Assembly (NCBI RefSeq): GCF_965204125.1 | Contig: NZ_OZ241968.1 | Span: 1,178,001 to 1,242,000 of the forward strand | DNA from: Poriferisodalis sp965204125 | GTDB lineage: Bacteria > Actinomycetota > Acidimicrobiia > Acidimicrobiales > Poriferisodalaceae | Reading direction: 5' to 3' | DNA length: 64,000 bases | Shown: positions 42,189 to 51,700 of the stretch, piece after piece | Position numbering within the stretch: position 1 is the stretch's first letter | How the letters are laid out: each line of letters begins with the position of its first letter | Notes under the pieces: generated by a model | Told to the model about the DNA's origin: nothing | Seen by the model: only the letters and a program-made list of their open reading frames with translations | The model's database searches: none | Translations under genes and position numbers: made by a program

Positions 42189-42926
42189 GTACAGGCCGAT
42201 CATGCGGCCGGCGAGGCCGAGCACCGCGACGGCCAGCACGGGCCGGATCAGCCGCTCGCCGCCGCGCACCGCCCAGCGGGCACCCAGCCAGCCGCCCACA
42301 GCGAAGCCGGCGGCCACGATGACGGCGAATCCCCAGTGCACCTGGTCGTTCAGGATGAACACCGGCACGGCCACCATGGTCAGCACAGCGATCACCACCA
42401 CCTTGACTGCGTTGGCGTTCACCAAGTCGAGCCCGGCGTGCGACAGCGCCAGCACCAGCAAGAGCCCCACACCTGCTTGAAACGCGCCGCCGTAGGCCCC
42501 GATCAGGAAGAACACCGCCACGGTCAGCGCCCTCGGCCAGACAATCTCGTCGCCGCGGGCCTTGGGCGGCCACAGGCTCAGGATCAGCAACGGCACCATC
42601 AAGATGCCGAAGACCCGCTCGAAGGCTGTGTCGCTGAGCAGGCTGGAGACGGCATAGGCACCGATCACCGAGCCGATCAGCGCCGGCAGCAGCACGGGCA
42701 CCGAGCGGCGCAGACCCGACACACCCTCGGACCGGTAGCCGGCCACCGACGCCAGGTTCTGCGTGACGACGCCGATGCGGTTGGTGCCATTGGCCACCAG
42801 CCCGCCGAGATCGCCGACCACCGTGAGGAGGCTGACCGTCAGCAGCGAACCCCCACCTGCCATGGCATTCACCACGCCCGCCACCACGCCCGCGGCCGCG
42901 ACGAGCGCAATCTGTGCGATGTCCAT
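42186..42926 (-). CDS. Sulfite exporter TauE/SafE family protein
   Basis: A 246-residue membrane protein with about 8 hydrophobic segments. AAGVVAGVVNAMAGGGSLLTVSLL at the N-terminus and IGAYGGAFQAGVGLLLVLAL in the middle are the two family half-repeats. Members export sulfite, sulfoacetate or other organic anions. The last codons are supplied by the dispersed repeat. It lies 10 bp after aroC on the same strand and may share its transcript. Confidence 0.9.
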   Translation of the reverse strand: MDIAQIALVAAAGVVAGVVNAMAGGGSLLTVSLLTVVGDLGGLVANGTNRIGVVTQNLASVAGYRSEGVSGLRRSVPVLLPALIGSVIGAYAVSSLLSDTAFERVFGILMVPLLILSLWPPKARGDEIVWPRALTVAVFFLIGAYGGAFQAGVGLLLVLALSHAGLDLVNANAVKVVVIAVLTMVAVPVFILNDQVHWGFAVIVAAGFAVGGWLGARWAVRGGERLIRPVLAVAVLGLAGRMIGLY

Positions 42927-42936
42927 CGGCTGACCG

Positions 42937-44052
42937 TCAGCCGGATGGCTGCGGCGGCGAAGGAGCGTCTGCGAGCTGGGTTGTCTGCTGGCGCAGGAGG
43001 TGGTCGGCCAGCACCAGGCAGACCATCGCCTCGACCATCGGCACCGCCCGGGGCAGCACGCACGGATCGTGGCGGCCGCGGGCGGCGAGCACCGTGGCCT
43101 CGCCTGAGCTGGTCACCGTCTTCTGCTCGCTCGCGATCGTTGCAGTGGGCTTGAAGGCCACACGCAGCACGATGTCGGCGCCGTTGCTGATGCCGCCCTG
43201 GATGCCGCCGCTGCGATTGGTGACCGTGACCGGTCGGCCGTCAGGGCCGGGCGCGAACTCGTCGTTGTGGGTGCGACCGGTCATCAGCGTTCCGGCGAAG
43301 CCGCTGCCGATCTCCATGCCCTTGGCCGCCGGCAGCGACATCACCGCGCCGGCCAGCTCGGCGTCCAGCTTGTCGAAGACCGGTTCACCCAAGCCCGGCG
43401 GCACGCCACGCGCCACGCAGGCCACCACCCCGCCCAGCGAGTTGCCGTCGTGGCGGGCAGCGTCGATGGCCTCGGTGATTCGAGCGGCGGCTGCGGCGTC
43501 GGGGCAGCGCGTCGGGTCGGCCTCCACGTCGTCGCGGGTCAACTCCGCAGGATCGACATCGGCGTTGATGTCGCTGACCGAGCTGACCCAGCCCAGTACC
43601 TCCACCCCGGCCATCGCCAGGATCTTCCGAGCCACGGCACCTGCCGCAACCCTGCCGACGGTCTCACGAGCCGATGCCCGGCCGCCCCCCTGCCAGTTGC
43701 GGATGCCGTACTTGGCCTCGGTGGTGTAGTCGGCGTGGCTCGGCCGGTACTTGGTGGCCATCTCGGCATACGCGCCGGGCCGGGCATCGGTGTTGGCCAC
43801 GGTCATGCCGATGGGTGTGCCCAGCGTGAGGCCTTCGAAGACACCCGAGTGGATCGTCACCCGGTCAGCTTCTTGGCGCTGGGTCACGATGCGGCTCTGG
43901 CCGGGGCGTCGACGGTCCAGGTCGATCTGCACATCGGCTTCGCTCAACTCGATGCGTGCGGGGCAGCCGTCGATGATCACCCCCAGCGCCCCGCCATGCG
44001 ATTCGCCGAACGTGGTGACCGCGAAGCGCTCCCCGAACGTGCTGCCGCCCAT
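42937..44052 (-). CDS. aroC: Chorismate synthase
   Basis: A 371-residue AroC making chorismate, the precursor used by the MerR-MenF protein. FGESHGGALGVIIDG, DRRRPGQSRIVTQRQE (FMN/phosphate binding), GTPIGMTVANTDARPGAY, YTTEAKYGIRNWQGGGRASARETVGRVAAGAVA and GRHDPCVLPRAVPMVEAM are textbook signatures. It resembles the proteobacterial-style AroC more than the usual mycobacterial one, by my reading. TAGGGT lies 6 nt before the ATG and overlaps the PAC2 stop. Confidence 0.96.
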   Translation of the reverse strand: MGGSTFGERFAVTTFGESHGGALGVIIDGCPARIELSEADVQIDLDRRRPGQSRIVTQRQEADRVTIHSGVFEGLTLGTPIGMTVANTDARPGAYAEMATKYRPSHADYTTEAKYGIRNWQGGGRASARETVGRVAAGAVARKILAMAGVEVLGWVSSVSDINADVDPAELTRDDVEADPTRCPDAAAAARITEAIDAARHDGNSLGGVVACVARGVPPGLGEPVFDKLDAELAGAVMSLPAAKGMEIGSGFAGTLMTGRTHNDEFAPGPDGRPVTVTNRSGGIQGGISNGADIVLRVAFKPTATIASEQKTVTSSGEATVLAARGRHDPCVLPRAVPMVEAMVCLVLADHLLRQQTTQLADAPSPPQPSG

Positions 44053-44058
44053 GTGAGA

Positions 44059-44064
44059 ACCCTA
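44059..44064 (-). promoter_or_regulatory. Probable -10 box of aroC, overlapping a stop codon
   Basis: TAGGGT on the minus strand, 6 nt before the aroC ATG; its TAG is also the stop codon of the upstream PAC2 gene. Confidence 0.5.
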
Positions 44065-44958
44065 CGACGGCTCGTCGGGAGGCGATTCGCGCTGCTCGGC
44101 CAGGAACTTCTGGAATTCCAGCGCGATGTCATCGCCGCTCGGCAGATTCTCCTCGGCGGTGCGGTCGGCCTCGGCCTCGAGCTGGCGGATGTAGGCCACG
44201 ATCTCGGGATCTCGCGCCACCGCCTCATCGACCCGCTGCTCCCAGGTCTGCACGCTGCTGTCCAGCTCGCGGTAGCCGGTCCTCACGCCGGTGACCGTCT
44301 CGAAGTGGGCCAGCAGCGCCCGCGTGCCCTTGGGATTCGGCGGGCCCGCGACGTAGTGGGGCACCCCCACGCGCAGCGACACCACAGGAAACGCAGCCCG
44401 ATCCAGCACGTCGTGCAACGTGCCGATGATGCCGGTGGGACCCTGGTAGGTGGGGCTGTCGAGGCCTAGGCGAGCGGCCAGCTCCCCGTTGGCGGCGCTG
44501 CCCTTCACCGAGGCGGTCCGAGAGTGGGCCACACCAGCGACCATCGCCCCGAGCGTCACCACCATCTGGCAGCCGAGTCCGCGGGCGATCTCCGCCACCC
44601 CTTCGCAGAACGTGCGCCAGCGCATCCGCGGCTCGATGCCCGAGAGCAGCACGAGATCGTGCGGCGGGGCAGCGGGCACGACATGGCATTCGATCTCCGG
44701 CCAGCGAATGCGGCGCTCCCCGTCGGGAGTGATCTCGATGTGCGGGCGGCTCTCCTGGAAGTCGAAGAACTCCTCGGGGTCGATATGGCAGACCCTGCGT
44801 GCCTCGCTTCGCTCACGGATCCACGTCAGGGCGCCGGTGGCGCACTCGCCGGCGTCGAACCAGCCCTCGAACGCCACCAGCAGGAGCGGGTTGTGCAGGT
44901 TCGGCGCACCGTCCCACACGACGATCGGCTGCTCTGCTGGATCTTCGGCCCCGGTCAC
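44062..44958 (-). CDS. PAC2 family protein
   Basis: A 298-residue PAC2-type protein, the family of archaeal/eukaryotic proteasome assembly chaperones and related actinobacterial proteins. LLLVAFEGWFDAGECATGAL, GARMVVTLGAMVAGVAHSR-like sequence, GPTGIIGTLHD and VGVPHYVAGPPNPKGTRALL are shared landmarks. A long acidic, helical C-terminal tail (from about 250) follows. Role in bacteria is not established; no proteasome genes occur in this window. The start is GTG. Confidence 0.82.
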   Translation of the reverse strand: MTGAEDPAEQPIVVWDGAPNLHNPLLLVAFEGWFDAGECATGALTWIRERSEARRVCHIDPEEFFDFQESRPHIEITPDGERRIRWPEIECHVVPAAPPHDLVLLSGIEPRMRWRTFCEGVAEIARGLGCQMVVTLGAMVAGVAHSRTASVKGSAANGELAARLGLDSPTYQGPTGIIGTLHDVLDRAAFPVVSLRVGVPHYVAGPPNPKGTRALLAHFETVTGVRTGYRELDSSVQTWEQRVDEAVARDPEIVAYIRQLEAEADRTAEENLPSGDDIALEFQKFLAEQRESPPDEPS

Positions 44959-45006
44959 GGCATCACTATGGCCGATGCGTGCGCGTATCGCGCCCGGAAT
45001 TGTCGC

Positions 45007-47337
45007 TCAGCGGGCCCAGGTGAGCAGCGAGGCGCGTTCCAGCGAGTCCAGCCAGACCGATTCGAGCGCCTTGTTCGATGCGAGGTAGAGCCGGTCGCCG
45101 ACCACGGCGCTGGCGGTCACCTGCGCCTGCCAGTCGGTGTCGAACCAGCAATAGCGCTCCCACGGGCCGGGCTCCTCGGTGCCGTCGGGGCTGACGATGA
45201 TCTCGCGCGACTCGCGGCACTTGCGCAGCGGCGGGTCGGCGTGGCTGATGCGTGCGCGCTCGGTGAGCTCCGCGCCTGCCGTTCCCAGCGCCACGGCGCC
45301 GATGAACGGGGGCTCGCTGCCGCTGTCGTCGAACGGATACTGGTTCAGCGGCAGCACGGCCAGATCGCTCGGCTGCCAGTGCAGGAAAGCAAGCGCGTTG
45401 AACTCCACCTGGCTGTGGCCGCCCGGGGCGGTCCACTGGGCGATTCGCTGCGGCTGGTCCAGATCGGCGATGTCGAACAGCGACACCTGGGTGCCCACGG
45501 TGAAGCCCTCCTCGGTGGCCTCCTGGCCGACGCCGAGCAGCAGGTCGGCGCCGAGCGGATGGAGGTACGCCGAGTAGCCGGTGATCTTCAGCTCGCCGCG
45601 CACTGCCGGTGCGGTCGGGTCGGACAGGTCGAGCAGGTACAGCGGATCGACCTGGCGGAACGTCACGACCGCGGCGATGTCGCCGAGATACCGCACTGCG
45701 TAGATCCGCTCGCCCACACCGAGCCCGTCGACGCGGCCGACCTCGGCGAGGCCGTCGGGGCCGACCGCGAGCACCGTCACGAGGCTCTCGGACTCGGGGG
45801 CGACCTCGGCGCGCCAGGTCCACCAGGGCTGGCCGGTGGTGGTCGCAATGCGCAGGTGGCCCTCGTGCTCCGACATCGAGTACTGGTTCAGCACGGTGCC
45901 CGTCACCGACGCTGAGCCGACGTAGGTGCTCGTGGCTCGCCCGGTGGTGCCGAACATGTGGATCTCGGTCTCGACGGGCGTGCCGTCGCCGGGGCCTGCC
46001 GGCTCGACGCCCCAGTCGTGCCATCGCGTCGTGGTCACGTAGAGGTGATCGTGTGAGGCGTACACCGTGCTGCCGTCGGACATGATCGTCGTGGTGTCCA
46101 TCGCCCCGGCCAGCCCGTCGTCAGCGATGTCGATAGTGGTGACGCTGAGCGTGCCCGGGCCCGCGTAGTGCGGGGGCGCCCAAACGCGGTCGCAGTCAGC
46201 GAGGCGCCCGCCTGAGACGGGCGTGCCGGTGTCGTCGTTCAAGACGTAGCGCGGCAGCCAGTCATCGAGCGTGGTGCCGACAATGAGATCGCGGTTGGCC
46301 CCGGTCGAGCGCTCCTGCGCGCCGAGGTCGGCCGTCTGGGGGATGGCCCAGTGAATCGCACGCGGGCGTGAGGTGGTGACCACCCGCACCACGCCATCGG
46401 TGAGGCGGGCGCCGATGTAGTTGCCTTCGATGTCCAGCCGTCTGGTGACCCGTGGAGTGGCACCGCTCAGATCGATCTCGACGATCTCGGTTGTCGGCCC
46501 CCAGCTCGGTGCCGGCTCGGTGCCGCTGGGCTCGCCGCCCGGTTCGACGAACGGCACGATGATGTCCCACTGCGACGCGAACACGAGCACGCGGTCGCCG
46601 TGCAGCAGCAGGTTCGAAACCCAGTGATCATCGAGCTGGACAGAGGCGATCAGTGTCGGCTCGGGGCCCGTCACGTCCACCATGTGCACGCGGTTCTCGC
46701 TCGCCACCACCATGCGCCGACCGTCGGTCTTGAGCACGTGGGGCTCGTCGATTCCCGCTTCCTGCACGTTGGACGTGCTGTAGTCGACCCCCGGCTGCGG
46801 CGACACCGCTCCGGCCCCCGCCGAGTCATCGGCAGCCGCCTCAGCCTCCAGCACATCGCCTCCGAAGCCGAAGTCGCCGCCCAGGCCCCACGGGCCCACA
46901 GCCGCCGCCGCGTTTTCGTGGATGTAGTCGAGCACTGCGCCGCACTCGTCAAACCGATGCAGGGCTGCGACCTCGACGTCATCAGCGGGCGCCGTCACGC
47001 CTGCGCTGGCGGAACCGTCTTCAGTCGAGCCGTCTTCCGTGTCGGAGCCACCTGCCGATGTGTCGTTCTCGCCTGGCTGGGCTCCAGCCGAGGACCCGTC
47101 CTCGTCGGCACCGGTTTCGTCCGCACTCGAGGCAGATTCGTTCAGCTCGCCGAGATCTCCGTCGTCGACGGCAGTGGTGGCTGCGGGCTGTGCTGTGTCT
47201 GGCGTCGGTTCGTCGGCGGCACTGTCATCGGCGTCGCTTGCGCAGGCCGCCGCGAGCAGGCTCACGGCAGCCAGCACGGCCAGCAAGCACCACCACTTGG
47301 CGGCCCTGGACTTGGTGTGCTCGGGCTTCTCAGTCAT
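45007..47337 (-). CDS. Beta-propeller secreted lipoprotein
   Basis: A 776-residue exported protein. A signal peptide ends at lipobox LLAAAC (Cys32), followed by a 100-residue acidic Asp/Ser/Thr/Glu stalk, a short helical Cys-containing segment (FDECGAVLDYIHE), and then YSTSNVQEAGIDEPHVLKTDGRRMVV, the signature opening of the secreted beta-propeller family (PF09826-type). About seven blades run to the C-terminus. I chose the ATG at 47337, giving a compact signal peptide; ATG 47355 and 47409 are alternatives. Function unknown, probably at the cell surface, as with the RCC1-like lipoprotein. Confidence 0.82.
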   Translation of the reverse strand: MTEKPEHTKSRAAKWWCLLAVLAAVSLLAAACASDADDSAADEPTPDTAQPAATTAVDDGDLGELNESASSADETGADEDGSSAGAQPGENDTSAGGSDTEDGSTEDGSASAGVTAPADDVEVAALHRFDECGAVLDYIHENAAAAVGPWGLGGDFGFGGDVLEAEAAADDSAGAGAVSPQPGVDYSTSNVQEAGIDEPHVLKTDGRRMVVASENRVHMVDVTGPEPTLIASVQLDDHWVSNLLLHGDRVLVFASQWDIIVPFVEPGGEPSGTEPAPSWGPTTEIVEIDLSGATPRVTRRLDIEGNYIGARLTDGVVRVVTTSRPRAIHWAIPQTADLGAQERSTGANRDLIVGTTLDDWLPRYVLNDDTGTPVSGGRLADCDRVWAPPHYAGPGTLSVTTIDIADDGLAGAMDTTTIMSDGSTVYASHDHLYVTTTRWHDWGVEPAGPGDGTPVETEIHMFGTTGRATSTYVGSASVTGTVLNQYSMSEHEGHLRIATTTGQPWWTWRAEVAPESESLVTVLAVGPDGLAEVGRVDGLGVGERIYAVRYLGDIAAVVTFRQVDPLYLLDLSDPTAPAVRGELKITGYSAYLHPLGADLLLGVGQEATEEGFTVGTQVSLFDIADLDQPQRIAQWTAPGGHSQVEFNALAFLHWQPSDLAVLPLNQYPFDDSGSEPPFIGAVALGTAGAELTERARISHADPPLRKCRESREIIVSPDGTEEPGPWERYCWFDTDWQAQVTASAVVGDRLYLASNKALESVWLDSLERASLLTWAR

Positions 47338-47445
47338 CAACTCACACGACGCCATGGGCACCTGCAGGGTTCCACCGGCGACGTTACGTTCAGATGAAGA
47401 TCCCCACATGACACCGGCAGGGATGCGCAGCCGACAGTTGGGGAA

Positions 47446-48660
47446 CTAGCCGTCGTCGGCCACCTCGTCGTAGAGGCCGTTGCGGCCGAGGCGCACGAGC
47501 AGCTCTTCGGTGCTCCACGGCAGCATGGTGGCCCCGCAGCGGGCATCGCGGTAGTGCTGCTCCAGACGGCCGGGCCGCAGCAGCGATCTCCCGCCGCAGG
47601 TCCGCAGCGCCAGCGATGCCATCTCCGGGGCGCTCTCCATCGTGGTCACGGTCGCCACATGCGCCCGCCGCAGCTCCTCAGGGCTGGGATCGGCCCGGAG
47701 CTCGCTGAGCACCCGGTAGGTCAGCGACTGCGCCCGGTCGTAGATCAGCTGCAGCTGCGCCCACCCGGTCTGCTTGATCGGGTGGTCGCGTGACGCCTTC
47801 ACCCCCGACTCGCCCCGCAAGTAGGTGCGGGTGGCGTCGAGGATGGCCCGCATCAGCCCCAGATAGCTGAACGACAGGGTCATGTAGAACTGCGGGAAGC
47901 GCTCCACCATCGCGTTGAACATGCCCGGCGGCAGCACCTCATTGCGAGCCGGCACGAACACGTTGTCCATCACCAGCGTGCGGGAATCGGTGCCGCGCAT
48001 GCCGATCGGGTCCCAGTCGCCGACGATCTCCGCGCCGTCGCCGTCAGCCGGCACGCCCAGCAGGCGGATGTGGGGATCGCCCTCCACCACCGCCAGCACG
48101 TTGTGCACGTGAGCAGCGCCGCTCAGCGAGGCGAAGATCTTGCGACCTGTCACGCGATAGCCGCCCTCGGTGGGCACCGCCATGGTGCTGAAACCCGATC
48201 GCGCGCCCGGCGCCTGGCCCTCGGAGAACGGCTGGGAATGGATGACGCGGCCGCCGACCATTCCCTCCCACAGGTACGGCCGGGTTTCGGCGAGATGAGC
48301 GGCCATGGCCCCGTCGGGGTCCAGCTCACGCCCGCGCTCGCCGGCCAGCAGTGCCTCGGCGATCGGGCCGGAGAGCAGCGCAGTGGCAGTGTGCATGTTG
48401 AACGTCAGCGCCGTGGTGGCGCAATGCCGACCCATCTCCTCGGCCACGAGCGCGTAGCCCACAAAATCGGCACCCAGCCCGCCGACCTCGGTGGGCACGC
48501 ACAGGCCCAGGAACCCGGCATCGGCCAGGTCGGCCCAGTTCTCGTGCGGGAAGCTGGCATCGCGGTCGTAGGTGGGGGCACGCTCGGCAAATGCAGGCCC
48601 CAGCTCGGCCATCCGGGCCACGAGCTCGGCTCGCTCGGGCGTCAGCACCTGTTCATTCAT
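47446..48660 (-). CDS. Acyl-CoA dehydrogenase family protein
   Basis: A 404-residue flavin dehydrogenase. PTEVGGLGADFVGYALVAEEMGRH, a FAD/substrate loop around SQPFSEGQAPGARSGFSTMAV, DWDPIGMRGTDSRTLVMDNVFVP and RTCGGRSLLRPGRLEQHYRDAR are typical. It lies 46 bp after the hydantoinase/oxoprolinase gene, so probably co-transcribed. In the aryl-CoA island it could desaturate the ring-derived dicarboxylyl-CoA or act on an unrelated acyl-CoA. The catalytic Glu position cannot be fixed by eye. Confidence 0.88.
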   Translation of the reverse strand: MNEQVLTPERAELVARMAELGPAFAERAPTYDRDASFPHENWADLADAGFLGLCVPTEVGGLGADFVGYALVAEEMGRHCATTALTFNMHTATALLSGPIAEALLAGERGRELDPDGAMAAHLAETRPYLWEGMVGGRVIHSQPFSEGQAPGARSGFSTMAVPTEGGYRVTGRKIFASLSGAAHVHNVLAVVEGDPHIRLLGVPADGDGAEIVGDWDPIGMRGTDSRTLVMDNVFVPARNEVLPPGMFNAMVERFPQFYMTLSFSYLGLMRAILDATRTYLRGESGVKASRDHPIKQTGWAQLQLIYDRAQSLTYRVLSELRADPSPEELRRAHVATVTTMESAPEMASLALRTCGGRSLLRPGRLEQHYRDARCGATMLPWSTEELLVRLGRNGLYDEVADDG

Positions 48661-48706
48661 TGCTCACCCTGTCTCGCTCGGCGGTTCACGTACATCTCAT
48701 GGGCAC

Positions 48707-51700
48707 TTACCCCGCAGCAACCGGCAGCGGCGTGCCGTAGCCGCCGCCTCCGGGCGTGTGGATCTCCATCACGTCGCCCTCGCCGACCTCCACCCGAGCA
48801 CAGCCGGCCAGCTCGGTGACGGTGCCGTCGATCCGTTCGAGCAGATTGCGCCCGCGTGCGCCGTCCTCGCCGCCGGCAACGCCGAACGGGGCGATGCGCC
48901 GGCAGCTCGACAGCAGGTTGGCCGTCATGGGCTCGCCGAAGCGCAGGCGCCGCACGACGCCGTCGCCGCCGTCGTTTGCGCCACGGCCGCCCGAGCCTCG
49001 GCGCACCTCGAATCGCTCCAGCAGCACCGGGTGGCGCTGTTCGAGAATCTCTGGGTCGGTGAGGCGGGTGTTGGTCATGTGCGTGTGCACCGCATCGGCG
49101 CCCGGGCGACGCGCCGTGGCACCAGCTCCCCCGCAGATGGTCTCGTAGTACTGGTGCGCGGCGTTGCCCCAGATGAAGTTGTTCATGGTGCCCTGCGAGG
49201 CCGCCACCACCCCCAGCGCACCGAACAGCGCATCGGTGATCTGCTGGGACGTCTCGACGTTGCCGGCGATGACCGCAGCGGGCGGGTGGGGCGAGAGCAT
49301 CGAGGGGTCGGGCACCACGAGTTCGAGCGGCCGCAGGCAGCCGGCGTTCAGCGGGATGGCGTCGTCGACCATGCAGCGGAACACGTAGAGCACCGCCGAG
49401 CGGCACACGGCCACCGGGGCGTTGAAGTTGCCCGGGTGCTGACCGCTGGTGCCGACGAAATCGACGACCGCGCTGCGCTGGTCGGCATCCACCGAGATCC
49501 GTACGCAGATCATGCTGCCGTCGTCCAGCTCCATCCGGTAGCTGCCGTCCTCGAGTGCGTCGATGACCCGGCGCACCATCTCCTCGGCGTTGTCGGCCAC
49601 ATGGCCCATGTAGGCGTGCACGACGTCCAGCCCGTAGTACTCGACGATGCGGGCCAGCTCGACAGCCCCCCGCTCGCAGGCCGCCACCTGGGCGCGCAGG
49701 TCGGCGATGTTCTGATCGGGGTTGCGGGCCGGCCACGGACCGCTGGCGAGCACCTCGCGCACCTTGTCCTCGAGGAAGCGACCCTCGGTCACGATCTGGA
49801 GGTTGTCGAGGACGAGCCCCTCCTCGTCGATCGTGGTCGAGTCGGCCGGCGCCGAGCCGGGCACGCAGCCGCCGATGTCGGCGTGATGACCTCGGGAGGC
49901 CACATAGAAGATGCGCTCGAGGCCTGCTGCGTCGAACACCGGGCGCACCACCGTCACGTCGGGCAGGTGCGTGCCTCCGTTGTAGGGATTGTTGAGCACG
50001 AAGACGTCGCCGGGCGCCATGTCGGGGTTCTGCTCGATGACCGTTCGGATGGACTCGCTCATCGAGCCGAGATGCACCGGCAGGTGCGGTGCATTGGCCA
50101 CCAGCTCGCCGGAGAGATCGAAGAGCGCACAGCTGAAGTCGCGCCGCTCCTTGATGTTCACCGACACTGCGGTGTGCTCGAGCACCACTCCCATCTGCTC
50201 GGCGATGTTCATGAACAGGTTGTTGAAGATCTCGAGCTGCACCGGATCGACGCTGGTGCCGATCGCCACTCGTGAAGGTCGAGCCACCACCCGATCCAGC
50301 ACGAGATCGCCGCGGTCGGTGATGGTGCCCTGCCAGCCGGGCTCGATCACTGTCGTGGCATTCGGCTCCACGATGACCGCCGGGCCTGCCGCCACCGTGC
50401 CGGGCGCCATGGCGGTGCGGTCCCAGAAGGGCGTGTCGTAGCGCTCGCAGGTCGGCTGCGTTTGGCCGTCGCCGTTCGTTGCTGCGCCTGCGGTCGAACC
50501 CATGTAGGTGGGATGCGTGGCAAGCAACGGCTCGCGGTCGCCGGCCGGCGGTGCGGCAGGCGGTGGATCGACGGCCTGGCCGCGGGCCTCGATATGCAGT
50601 GCATCCACCACCAGTGCCGTTGCGGAATTCGCCCCTCCAGGCGGGCTGAAGCCGAACCTCGTCCGATGCGCGAGCTCGAACGCCGCTGCCACCTCGGCCG
50701 CTGTACCCATCGGCACTTCGAGCGATGTGTCCGAGCCGCGGTACCGGACGGCGAGACGGCCCGTCACCTCGATCCGATCGGGCGACACGCCGGCGGCGGC
50801 CACCGCGTCGACGGCACCGGGCACAGCCGCGGTCAGGCGCCGGTGCAGCTCGGCAATGAGTGCGGGATCCAGGGGGGCTTCGACGGGTTCGGCACGCAAG
50901 TCGGTGACATCAGCCAGCCCGATCCCGAGCGCCGACAGCACGCCTGCGTGCGGGTGGATGAGGACCGTGGTGATGCCCAGCCGATCGGCGACCCGGCAGG
51001 CGTGCTGACCGCCAGCACCGCCAAAGCAAACGAGCGTGTAGGCGCTGACGTCGTGGCCCCGCTCGGTGCTGATCTTGCGGATCGCGTTGGCCATGTTCTC
51101 GGCTGCGATCTCGCCGTAGCCGAACGCCACCTCGGCGGCGGTGCGGCGCACGCCGCTCGCGTCGCCGATCCGGTCGGCCAGCTCGGCGATGCCGCGGGCG
51201 GCAGCACCGGCGTCGAGCGGCTGATTGCCGCTAGCGCCGAAGACTGCAGGAAAGTACTCGGGCCGGATGACGCCCAGCACCGCGTTGGCGTCGGTGAGCG
51301 CGAGCGGGCCGTCGTTGCCGTAGCAAACCGGTCCGGGGTCGGCGCCGGCGGATTCGGGGCCGACACGCAGACGGCTGCCGTCGAACGTGAGCAGCGATCC
51401 GCCCCCAGCAGCGACCGTGTGCATGTCGATGATCGGTGTGCGGACGCGGATTCCCGCCACCTCGGTCTCGTTCGCCCGCTCGAACTCGCCGGCGAAATGG
51501 GAGACGTCGGTCGACGTGCCGCCCATGTCGAAGCCAATGAGCCGTTCGAATCCGGCTGCCTGGGCGGTGCGGGCCATGCCGACGACGCCGCCGGCAGGAC
51601 CTGACAGCAGTGCATCGCGGCCGGTGAAGCGGCGGGCATCGGCCAACCCGCCGTTCGACTGCATGAACTGCAGCTGCGGTCCCCCTGCCGCTTCGGCTGC

